Positions 8,731 to 16,130 of a DNA stretch of 54,821 nt are shown here, piece by piece; within the stretch, counting starts at the first letter, position 1, and every line of letters begins with the position of its first letter. Both the position numbers and the translations under genes were made by a program. Location: assembly GCA_938045475.1 (NCBI GenBank), contig CALIML010000002.1:1-54821 (forward strand). Reading direction: 5' to 3'. Origin of the DNA: an uncultured Sulfolobales archaeon. Its GTDB lineage: Archaea > Thermoproteota > Thermoprotei_A > Sulfolobales > Desulfurococcaceae. The notes beneath the pieces are model-generated. The model did not search any database. It saw nothing but the letters and a program-made list of their open reading frames with translations, and had not been told where the DNA came from.

Positions 8731-11099
8731 TGCTTCATCACCGCGAGCCTCTTTCTAACTACTTCCTCGAGGAGAGTGGGGTCGGATACCGATGGCTTCT
8801 CCTCCCAATTAGCTTCCCTCAGGAATTTCAGTACTTCATCCTTATATGTTATAGGTATGTCTGACTCGGTTCTCACAAATAAGTGAAGGTCTGGCGGGAG
8901 CTTGTCGTAGCCGTAGAACTTCTTGTAGAGCGAGATGTAGTTCGTTAACTTTATAGCCCTGCCCTGAGGAGTGTCGGCAGGCCTTATACATAGCTTTGCA
9001 GCCATAACCATGGCCTCCTCCCTGCTCTCAGCTGCGTAGAACAAGTGCTCGGGGGCGGGGCCTCCATAGACTCTCTCCCCTGTTTTAGCGTCGTAGACGT
9101 ACCAAGCCTCGCCCTTCTCGCCGTCCCCCAGCAGCATTCTCCTATACTTCATGCCGTGTGGCCCAACGATTACTGGAACGCCTAGGCGCCAAAAACCTGA
9201 TGCTATAGCAGCTGCCTTCTGGCTCATAGCGCCCCAAGCTATGGCTGCAGCCCCTATTCTATTAAGTATGTAGTCCGCTACCTCCATGTAGTTCGCTCTC
9301 AATGGGAGTCTTGCAAATATGTTCGCTATCTTTATGACAGCTCCAGCTATGTGTGAATTCGCTACGCAGGAGCCCACGTTAACTATGCTACTGGGTGCGA
9401 ACTCGCCTGGAAACTCCTCGTAAGGCGTCCTCCCCTCTTCATTCTTATACATAGCTATCGCCATAGCTGAGCACCCGGATGCTAAGACAATGTACCTCCT
9501 GGACGCAAACTCCCTAGCCATTACTGGGACGTCTACCGCTCCCTCATGCCAGTTAGCGCATCCAACGAAAGCTATGACTCCGGGTATAATGCCTAACACT
9601 ATATCTCTACCGACAGCCCTAATCTCCGTATCCTGTATGGGGCCTCTGCCAACCCTTATCTTGAATAACTCACTATTCCTCTTTGCTTCAGCAGCCTTTA
9701 GGATCAAGTTCAGTATCGGTATTTGCTTTAGGCAAGCGTGTTCGCATCTACTGCACGCAAAGCACTTCTCGTAGATCTCCGCTAAGCCAGCTATATCCCC
9801 CTTTGAGGCTCTCTCCATGGCGTGTGATATCGGTAGGTTCTGTGGGCATGCTCTCTCACACTCCCTGCACTTCGTGCACTTTTTAGCGTACTCAACGACG
9901 TCTTCAAGCGGTAGCTTAGCCTTCAGCCTAAGCCTAGTTGGAGCCAGCTTTAGAGCTGCTTTTACAGCTACTTCAGCCGCTCTATCGTGATCGAGCATTA
10001 AAGCGCCAGGTACTCTACCGCTCAGCAGTTCTTCAACGACCTTATCCGGGTCTTCGCTGGATTTATCGGGGAGCCCGTGGCACGCCTTATCTGTTGTAGC
10101 TATAACTACGGCACCCACCCTCCTCGCTTCCTCAACAATGTTTGTAAATATGCATTGCTCATCTATGACAATTACGTCGGGCACCCCGGTTCTAATGAAC
10201 CTCAGCTGCCAGGACATGGGCCCAACGATCTTCGCATTCTTCTTCTCATATCTAGTAACTTCATGCGCTGTGCAGCAGAGCCCGCATACTTCAACTTCAC
10301 CCCTGATCCCCATTCTCTCCAAGTAATCAACTATTGCGCCAGCTGGAATGACGTTGTGCCCAACAACGAGTATCACTGGTTTTGATACATCAATAACTCC
10401 TAAGCCTAGGTCTGCGAGAGGAGACTCAGGATCGGCTTTAGGGAAGTTTAGTGCAGTTATCTGTGTGACGTCCGCTACTTCGAGAGCCACGTGGTCTAGC
10501 ATCCCTAGGTGAAATACTTTGGATTCGTAGTCTATCCAGCTGCCCTCTTGGCCTGTGTGGACTGAGGCAAGTGTTTGAACGATTTGCCTCTCAACGTAAT
10601 CCATTACGATCTCTAGGTCTCCCAGAGTCCTTGGCTTAACTCCCGTAACGAGCCTAGTTATAGGCATTTCAACGTGTACCTGCGGCCCTAAATCTATTGA
10701 ATGATCTCTGTCGAACCTCTCCGCAAGCTTCTCGAGCAATTCTCTGGCATGGCTTGCATGCGTTGAAGCTCCAATAGAGCAAACGAGTGTAACTAGCCTG
10801 GACTGTTGGTCTGATAGTCCTAAGCCGCACGAACCCCTCCTCTCCCTAGATAGATCGCATTTACCGTATGTGCAGAAGCAACATAAGTCGCAGAACGGTA
10901 GGTAGAGAGGCCTATACCTGCTTAGCAAAATATGATCCCACTTCCTTAGGGTCGCTATTGATGGAAATGGCGTAGGTCCTTGAGGCTCCTCCCACTCCTC
11001 AACAACGTAGCCTATGCTTACATCAAGCCCCCTTATTTCAGATAATGGAGTCTTAAGCTCATCTATCCTTACTTTAAACCTACTATATGGAATTGACAA
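8727..11099 (-). CDS. cdhA: ACDS complex alpha subunit, Ni-Fe carbon monoxide dehydrogenase
   Basis: Catalyses reversible CO2/CO interconversion at the Ni-Fe-S C-cluster. The N-terminal cluster-binding cysteines are Cys70, 73, 74, 76, 81 and 91 (FCDLCCFCTYGKCDL, then GSCGLG). Two ferredoxin-type [4Fe-4S] motifs (CTKCRECERACPQ and CFACSRCEHACLK), typical of archaeal CdhA and absent from bacterial CooS, follow near residues 400-450. C-cluster candidates are the His in STHASHAREL and the Cys in CGLCCTAHE, DEQCIFTN, ASGCSAMA and GSCVANSH. The length is 790 aa. The start is TTG at 11099, with GGTGA 11 nt upstream. The A/T stretch TTTTTTAAG around 11150-11160 on the minus strand is a plausible TATA box. 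This is the first gene of a seven-gene operon. Confidence 0.97.
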   Translation of the reverse strand: MSIPYSRFKVRIDELKTPLSEIRGLDVSIGYVVEEWEEPQGPTPFPSIATLRKWDHILLSRYRPLYLPFCDLCCFCTYGKCDLSRERRGSCGLGLSDQQSRLVTLVCSIGASTHASHARELLEKLAERFDRDHSIDLGPQVHVEMPITRLVTGVKPRTLGDLEIVMDYVERQIVQTLASVHTGQEGSWIDYESKVFHLGMLDHVALEVADVTQITALNFPKADPESPLADLGLGVIDVSKPVILVVGHNVIPAGAIVDYLERMGIRGEVEVCGLCCTAHEVTRYEKKNAKIVGPMSWQLRFIRTGVPDVIVIDEQCIFTNIVEEARRVGAVVIATTDKACHGLPDKSSEDPDKVVEELLSGRVPGALMLDHDRAAEVAVKAALKLAPTRLRLKAKLPLEDVVEYAKKCTKCRECERACPQNLPISHAMERASKGDIAGLAEIYEKCFACSRCEHACLKQIPILNLILKAAEAKRNSELFKIRVGRGPIQDTEIRAVGRDIVLGIIPGVIAFVGCANWHEGAVDVPVMAREFASRRYIVLASGCSAMAIAMYKNEEGRTPYEEFPGEFAPSSIVNVGSCVANSHIAGAVIKIANIFARLPLRANYMEVADYILNRIGAAAIAWGAMSQKAAAIASGFWRLGVPVIVGPHGMKYRRMLLGDGEKGEAWYVYDAKTGERVYGGPAPEHLFYAAESREEAMVMAAKLCIRPADTPQGRAIKLTNYISLYKKFYGYDKLPPDLHLFVRTESDIPITYKDEVLKFLREANWEEKPSVSDPTLLEEVVRKRLAVMKQ

Positions 11100-11277
11100 C
11101 GAGGTGTCACCAAATATAATTCCTCTAAGCTCAATTTCGTTTAAGGCTTCTTAAAAAACCTATATGCTACAGGTATTCACGTATAGTAGTAGATTAGGGA
11201 CTTCCTATTCAAGTAATTCGAGTAATAGATTCTCCCAGCCTTATTTGAGTTACCGAGCACTTAACTTAATTCACTCT

Positions 11278-12051
11278 TTACTTAATAAATGCCTCTATGT
11301 ACTTCTTTAACTCATTTATGTATTGAATGGCTTTAGACTCCGGCTCATAATCAATTAATGAAAGGCCTTTCCTATCTGCTTCAATAACTGATGAGTCATA
11401 CGGTATTATCCCTGCGACTTCCACTCCCTCTAAGGCTTTCCTCACTACTCCTACATCATCTTCACTGAGCACTTTATTAATGACTATGGCGAACTTCTTT
11501 ACTTCAAGGTCTTTAGACAGCTTATGCATTTGAATTGCGACATCAATGGCTTTTACGCTTGGTTCAGTCACGCACAGCATGAGGTCTACGCCTCGGGCAG
11601 TCCCCCTACTCATGTGCTCCAATCCTGCAACCATGTCGAGTATAACTACATCCTTTCTACCTAAGATTAAATGGGATAGGAGAGCTCTTAGAAACGCGTA
11701 TTCAGGGCAGAGGCATCTCGTGCCCCCCTTCCTTACAGCTCCGAGCTTAAGTAGTCTAACGCCGTCAGGGCCTTTAATGCCAAACCTATCTACAACGTCA
11801 TCAACCTTGGGATTCATTAAGTACAATCCGTTGGGCCTTAGAGTCCTCGACTTAATGAATTCTTCGTAGTCGAATAGTATTGGCGCGCCATCAGCTACAT
11901 CCCTTGGCACTCCAATGGCTTGGGCTAGGTTAAGGCTTGGATCAGCATCTACAGCTATAACGCTGTAGCCATCTCTACTTAAGAGCCTTGCGAGGCATGC
12001 TGCAATAGTCGTCTTACCTACGCCTCCCTTGCCTACAACAGCTACCTTCAT
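11278..12051 (-). CDS. cooC: CooC-type nickel-insertion ATPase, second copy
   Basis: A second CooC-like SIMIBI ATPase. Walker A GKGGVGKTT is at residues 7-15, DADPS at 35-39, the metal-binding C-x-C at Cys113/Cys115 (TRCLCPEY), and VVILDMVAGLEHM lies near 134-146. It is clearly diverged from the copy at 1287-2063, so this is not a recent duplication. It sits 34 nt after cooT in a separate transcription unit just upstream of cdhA. Nearby cooT and cdhA make a role in Ni loading of CODH the best guess, with the other copy acting perhaps on the acetyl-CoA synthase. Confidence 0.92.
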   Translation of the reverse strand: MKVAVVGKGGVGKTTIAACLARLLSRDGYSVIAVDADPSLNLAQAIGVPRDVADGAPILFDYEEFIKSRTLRPNGLYLMNPKVDDVVDRFGIKGPDGVRLLKLGAVRKGGTRCLCPEYAFLRALLSHLILGRKDVVILDMVAGLEHMSRGTARGVDLMLCVTEPSVKAIDVAIQMHKLSKDLEVKKFAIVINKVLSEDDVGVVRKALEGVEVAGIIPYDSSVIEADRKGLSLIDYEPESKAIQYINELKKYIEAFIK

Positions 12052-12085
12052 TAACTCCCCTCAATATAGTAAACTAATTAAAGCA

Positions 12086-12280
12086 TCAGCTAAGCTTTCT
12101 TAAGACAGCTCTATGACTTATGAAGTCTATATACTCCAACACGACGTTCGTCAATAAATACCTATTGCCAGCTATATCGATGAGAACTACTCCCCCCTCT
12201 TCAAACACTATTGTAGCTATATCTTTTGCGTAAAGCTCCTCAGAACCCCCTTCCCTTACGTATACATTTGATTCACACAT
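12086..12280 (-). CDS. cooT: CooT family small nickel-binding protein
   Basis: A 64-residue protein that begins MCESNVYV and continues with FEEGGVVLIDIAGNRYLL and a C-terminal HRAVLRKL. This matches the CooT family (PF10133, COG1532): 60-70 aa proteins that start MC, form Sm-like dimers and bind Ni through Cys2 at the dimer interface. CooT is known from Rhodospirillum rubrum CODH maturation. Here it is first in a unit with a cooC and precedes cdhA, so nickel delivery to ACDS is likely. A GGTGA motif lies 7 nt before the ATG. Confidence 0.88.
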   Translation of the reverse strand: MCESNVYVREGGSEELYAKDIATIVFEEGGVVLIDIAGNRYLLTNVVLEYIDFISHRAVLRKLS

Positions 12281-12320
12281 ACTCTCACCAATGCTTCAGT
12301 TACTTTGAGTACATAAAAGC

Positions 12321-12334
12321 CTTTTTATAGAAAT
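12321..12334 (-). promoter_or_regulatory. TATA-box region of the cooT-cooC unit
   Basis: On the minus strand CTATAAAAAGG lies about 43-53 nt upstream of the cooT ATG. That places transcription initiation roughly 20 nt before the start and leaves room for the GGTGA ribosome-binding site. Inferred from sequence only. Confidence 0.5.
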
Positions 12335-12426
12335 CGCTTGGAATCAAGCATTGGTTTTAGACAATGCTACGCCACGTTATGAGCTGTAGATGCGTAAGTC
12401 TCCTCGAAGAAGCTCTTGAGAGGGAC

Positions 12427-12732
12427 TCAAACTTTCCTCTTCCTCAATTCACTCCTTAAGCGGCTTGCTAAGTTGTACACTCCTTCAGCTCTCTCAAGAA
12501 ATCCTGCTTGAACGAGCTCTGATAGAGCTTTAGATATGTTTCTTTCAATAATAGCATCATCTACTTCGCCCACTATTTCGCGGTTCTTGGATGACTTAGC
12601 TAGCTCCCTTAACTCTATTATTGCGATTAATTCTCCAACACTAATGTTTTTAATGAAGTACTCCATGATTAATCTATGGAGTTTTGAAAGGCCTTCAATA
12701 CTCCTTAAGCTAGGCCCCCCCTCATGCTTCAA
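12427..12732 (-). CDS. Predicted winged-helix DNA-binding protein, 101 aa
   Basis: No named family is recognised. The protein is mostly helical, and its C-terminal half reads like a winged helix: NISKALSELVQAGFLERAEG looks like a recognition helix and wing, followed by a basic tail ending RLRSELRKRKV. The gene begins 13 nt after the stop of the HhH-like gene, so the two are probably cotranscribed. It could be a small regulator or an archaeal replication or repair accessory factor; the sequence does not decide. Confidence 0.6.
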   Translation of the reverse strand: MKHEGGPSLRSIEGLSKLHRLIMEYFIKNISVGELIAIIELRELAKSSKNREIVGEVDDAIIERNISKALSELVQAGFLERAEGVYNLASRLRSELRKRKV

Positions 12733-12745
12733 TAGAATCCCCTGC

Positions 12746-13720
12746 TCAGTAATACCATGTATTCAAGTAGTTGTGCTCAGACACCATGTATTTCCCCGGT
12801 TCCTTAAAAGCTCTACAGAAACCGTTGAATGAGCACTTAGAGCACTCAGGCTTGCGCTCCCTAGTACATATTGTTCTACCAGTGTTCCAGAGGTAGTCGT
12901 CGACTAAGCCCACGTAAACTCCAGCTTCAAGAGCCACTAGTTTGTATGCTTGCCGCACAGTGAGTCTCAACAACGTGTCTTCGGATTGAGCTACTTCTTC
13001 ACATAAGTAGATCTTTCTCCAAAGATCTCCTTGAACAACCACTAAGCCGGTTCTATAAGCTATTCTAACTAAGTGATTGTCTACGGGGACCTCCATGTTC
13101 TCAAGATCTATTGGTTTAAAAATTCCCCTAGCCTTAAGGAATTTCACTAGTAGAAAGGACTTCTTTTCAACAGGATCTTCATAGGCTCTAAACACTCTTA
13201 AATTATCGACTATCCCCGGTTTACTTAAAGTCCCCCTTATTCTCTCATTAGAGGCCTTCAGGAATTCATTGAATGAGGAGTTATGTAGTCTAACGATCTT
13301 GTACCCAAGATCTCTTAATAACGCGGCCCTTACCTCAGGATCAGGTACTTTAGCCCTACTAGTATTGAATGCTTTACAGAAATCGCTTAGAGTAATTGAT
13401 GAAAGTCTTTGCGGAGTAAAGAAGTCTGGGTCTTCATAGAACTTCGCCATGGCGAGCCTATATAGGAGGTCTGAGCCGTGATACAGCTTTCCACACACTA
13501 CATCTTCATAAGGTCTCCCAGGCCTGCTAAGCCTATGATCTATGGAAACCAGAGCCATAAAGTACATGCCCGCGATCTCTGCATCAACTCCCTTAGGAGG
13601 ATAGAGGTCTTCATTAAATAAGTTCATTTCCTTAAGAGAAGCAGTAGTTTTAAGAACTTCCCCCATATATCGCGCCCTACAGGTATCCAGCTTTACTTCC
13701 CAAGACATAGCCTCCCCCAT
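12746..13720 (-). CDS. HhH-GPD-like protein with C-terminal 4-Cys (iron-sulfur loop) motif
   Basis: Two features stand out. Residues 211-226 (VPVDNHLVRIAYRTGL) resemble the catalytic-Asp segment of HhH-GPD DNA glycosylases (PVDTHVxR), with Asp214 in the catalytic position. The C-terminus has Cys285, Cys293, Cys296 and Cys302, spaced C-x7-C-x2-C-x5-C, close to the endonuclease III [4Fe-4S] loop (C-x6-C-x2-C-x5-C). The N-terminal 180 residues do not look like an ordinary glycosylase. It may be a diverged base-excision DNA glycosylase or act on another nucleic acid; queuosine-salvage-type proteins were considered but fit less well. It forms a unit with the downstream winged-helix gene and is divergent from speD. 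Confidence 0.5.
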   Translation of the reverse strand: MGEAMSWEVKLDTCRARYMGEVLKTTASLKEMNLFNEDLYPPKGVDAEIAGMYFMALVSIDHRLSRPGRPYEDVVCGKLYHGSDLLYRLAMAKFYEDPDFFTPQRLSSITLSDFCKAFNTSRAKVPDPEVRAALLRDLGYKIVRLHNSSFNEFLKASNERIRGTLSKPGIVDNLRVFRAYEDPVEKKSFLLVKFLKARGIFKPIDLENMEVPVDNHLVRIAYRTGLVVVQGDLWRKIYLCEEVAQSEDTLLRLTVRQAYKLVALEAGVYVGLVDDYLWNTGRTICTRERKPECSKCSFNGFCRAFKEPGKYMVSEHNYLNTWYY

Positions 13721-13872
13721 CCAAACTCAGCTTTAAATTAAATAAGGCCTAGTCTGGCTTAAATAGATATTCTAATTACTCAGTGCTTTGGATTTGAAAT
13801 AAGTTATTTAAATTCACAGAGGGATATGTTTAAAAGTGGGGGGAGTGAATTGAATAGGGGGGCCGGGGTACT

Positions 13873-14271
13873 ATGGGGGTCATAGTAAAAGGGGGACACA
13901 GGTATGGAGAAGGGAGAAGGGCATTAGTGGTTGGAAGACACTATTACGGCGAGCTATACGAGTGCAATACCGAGAAGCTTAGTAATGCAGATTACATTAG
14001 GGAAGTCATCATTAATGCTTCTAAAGTCGGAGGGTTTACATTGCTTAGCGTAAACGCTTGGTACATAAGCCCTGGGGTAAGCGCTATTGGAATAATTTTA
14101 GAGAGCCATATAGCTATACATACTTGGCCTGAGCACAGATTTGCAACAGTTGATGTATATACGTGTGGAGATAGAGCAGACCCCTTGCCGGCCTTTAGAT
14201 ACATAGTTGAAGCATTAGAAGCTAAAAAATATACGCTGAAATACAGCTCTAGGAACTTAGAGGAGCCATGA
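13873..14271 (+). CDS. speD: S-adenosylmethionine decarboxylase proenzyme (or crenarchaeal arginine decarboxylase paralogue)
   Basis: A pyruvoyl enzyme of the class 1B AdoMetDC family. The self-cleavage site is Glu77-Ser78 in ILESHIAIHTWPE; His83 and Cys98 (VYTCGD) are the processing and catalytic residues. AdoMetDC supplies the aminopropyl donor for polyamines. In Crenarchaeota a paralogue of this family has become arginine decarboxylase, and the sequence alone does not let me tell the two apart. The length of 132 aa is normal. TATA candidates (ATTTAAAT near 13810, GTTTAAAAG near 13830) and a G-rich leader precede the ATG. The next gene starts 1 nt after the stop. Confidence 0.88.
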   Translation: MGVIVKGGHRYGEGRRALVVGRHYYGELYECNTEKLSNADYIREVIINASKVGGFTLLSVNAWYISPGVSAIGIILESHIAIHTWPEHRFATVDVYTCGDRADPLPAFRYIVEALEAKKYTLKYSSRNLEEP

Positions 14272-14272
14272 C

Positions 14273-15406
14273 TTGCACAGTAGAGTAAGTGTAGTTGGCG
14301 GTGGCGTAGCTGGCCTTAGCTTAGCTGCTCTCTTAGGAAGGGATATGGATGTAAAGCTGTTTGAAGAACATAAAGTAGTTGGATACCCAAAGCACTGCAC
14401 TGGAGTAGTAAGTAGTGAGACTTTTAAGCTATTCAAAAACATGTTATTTGAACCCCCAACTTTAGCCAGCAGTAGGGAAGTGGAAATACATGCTGGCTCT
14501 AAAAGCCTCTTGATAAACTTATCTAAAAACCCCGTGTATGTGCTTGATCGACAGTTATTTGAGGAAAGACTCTTGGATAGCGCTGTAAGTGCCGGTGTAG
14601 AAGTAAAATTAGGTGTGAGAGTAAGGAGTTTTAAAACCTCTCCTAATGGAGTAACATTAATCGCTGGAAGCAGAGAGGAGAGCTTTAATTCAATAACTAT
14701 AGCTGAAGGAGCGGCCGGACGTTTGTCAAAAAGCCTAGGGTGCCCTGGAGGCGAAGTAATTTACGGAGTCAACTACTTAGCTAGAGTGGGGGAATGCATT
14801 GAGGCGAAAATACACGCGTTCTTCACTAAGAGCACTCCAGGGCTCTTCGCCTGGTTTGTACCCATTGGAGGTGAGGCAATAATAGGTTATGGAGGCGGAT
14901 TAATTCAAAGGGATAAGCTGCTTAACTACATAGCTAAACACGCTGGCGTAAAGCTGGGAGGAGTTGTTGAAAGCTATGGAGGGCTAATCAATATAGCTAA
15001 GCCGTGCAGCCCTATTCACTGCGATGAAAGAATTTACCTAACTGGGGATTCAGCAGCACTAAATAAGCCACTTACAGGCGGAGGGCTATATGCCATAGCC
15101 AGGCTTACACCTGTATTAGCTGGTGCAATTAAGTCGGGTGAGAGCAGTTCATTAATTAAAGCCTTTAAAGTGCTTGAAAAAAGACATAGAGTTCAGTTAA
15201 ACGCAAGGAGGGCCTTAATGGCTTTAGGTGGACTACATGTTGGCGCAGAAGCTTTAGCGAGATCTATTGAAGCAAGAGAGCTAATAGAGGCCTGGGACTT
15301 CGACCACCACGAGGAAGCAATACTAAGATTCATTAAACACCCCGCTAAAGCACTGTCGATACTTCAACAGTTTCTAAGCGCGGTATTGTTTAGAGCAGGG
15401 CTCTAA
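14273..15406 (+). CDS. Geranylgeranyl reductase family FAD-dependent oxidoreductase
   Basis: The N-terminal Rossmann motif SVVGGGVAGLSLAALLG binds FAD. The family signature YPKHCTGVVS follows at about residues 40-49, and the second FAD motif YLTGDSAALNKPLTGGGLY lies near 260. Archaeal members reduce geranylgeranyl chains of membrane lipids (digeranylgeranylglycerophospholipid reductase); others act on prenyl quinones or have unknown substrates. The length of 377 aa is typical. The start is TTG at 14273, one base after the speD stop, so the two are cotranscribed. A functional link between them is not obvious. Confidence 0.85.
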   Translation: MHSRVSVVGGGVAGLSLAALLGRDMDVKLFEEHKVVGYPKHCTGVVSSETFKLFKNMLFEPPTLASSREVEIHAGSKSLLINLSKNPVYVLDRQLFEERLLDSAVSAGVEVKLGVRVRSFKTSPNGVTLIAGSREESFNSITIAEGAAGRLSKSLGCPGGEVIYGVNYLARVGECIEAKIHAFFTKSTPGLFAWFVPIGGEAIIGYGGGLIQRDKLLNYIAKHAGVKLGGVVESYGGLINIAKPCSPIHCDERIYLTGDSAALNKPLTGGGLYAIARLTPVLAGAIKSGESSSLIKAFKVLEKRHRVQLNARRALMALGGLHVGAEALARSIEARELIEAWDFDHHEEAILRFIKHPAKALSILQQFLSAVLFRAGL

Positions 15407-15506
15407 AGACCCATGATTTCACAAAGCCACCGGCATTAACCTTCGAAAAATATAAATTACTTAGATGAGTCGTTTCTGCTGTAGCAGGAGGTCTTCCAAG
15501 GCCTTG

Positions 15507-16130
15507 ATGGATGCCGGCGTTCTTAACTTAGTCTATAGATCTAAGTTAAAGGAGTATAGCGATAGGCTGGTTGAATTAAAGGATCCTAAGGTTATCTACG
15601 TAACAGATCTTGTTGCATGCAGCAACAAGAGGTTTTTCAGACTCCAGTTCCCTGAGCTTACGTTTAGATTTGAGCCCATACTCATACTTGGCGACTTAAT
15701 TCATAAGGGCTTAGAGCTGTTCCTAGCTAGCGAGGGCTACGAAGTTGAGAAAGAAGTTGAGGAGAAGTACTCAGTAAAAGGCGTGGACTACGTTCTTAAG
15801 GGAAGAATAGATGCATTTAACTCTAGGGAAAGCGTCATTATTGAAGTGAAGTTTTCGAGGACTTCTCAGGGAGTCCCCCACGAGCACCACATTCTACAAT
15901 TACAAACATACCTAAACTTGCTTAAAGCTGAAAACGGCATATTAATCTACATTACTCCAGATAGAGTTCTCGAATATAGAGTTAAGAACCAGCCAATAGA
16001 CATTGAAGCCTTAATTAAGGAAACCATTGAAAACAGCGTTCACCCAAGGTGGAATTGGGAATGCAGGTACTGCTACTTCAATAGAATGTGCCCATATAAA
16101 AAGGAGGAGTTAAGTAAGGATACTACTTGA
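15507..16130 (+). CDS. Stand-alone Cas4-like PD-(D/E)XK nuclease with Fe-S cluster cysteines
   Basis: This resembles Cas4/DUF83 exonucleases. It has an N-terminal cysteine (LVACSNKRFF), a RecB-like His motif (GDLIHKGLE), nuclease residues GRIDAF, IIEVKF and QLQTYLNLL, and a C-terminal Cys trio CRYCYFNRMC for a [4Fe-4S] cluster. No cas genes or CRISPR repeats are in the window, so it is a solo Cas4, more likely in DNA repair than in adaptation. An in-frame ATG at 15465 would add 14 odd residues. I prefer ATG 15507 because a TATA-like AAAAATATAAATTA ends near 15459, too close to 15465, and GGAGGT lies at 15487-15492. The 3' end overlaps the convergent aldehyde oxidoreductase gene by 8 nt. Confidence 0.8.
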   Translation: MDAGVLNLVYRSKLKEYSDRLVELKDPKVIYVTDLVACSNKRFFRLQFPELTFRFEPILILGDLIHKGLELFLASEGYEVEKEVEEKYSVKGVDYVLKGRIDAFNSRESVIIEVKFSRTSQGVPHEHHILQLQTYLNLLKAENGILIYITPDRVLEYRVKNQPIDIEALIKETIENSVHPRWNWECRYCYFNRMCPYKKEELSKDTT

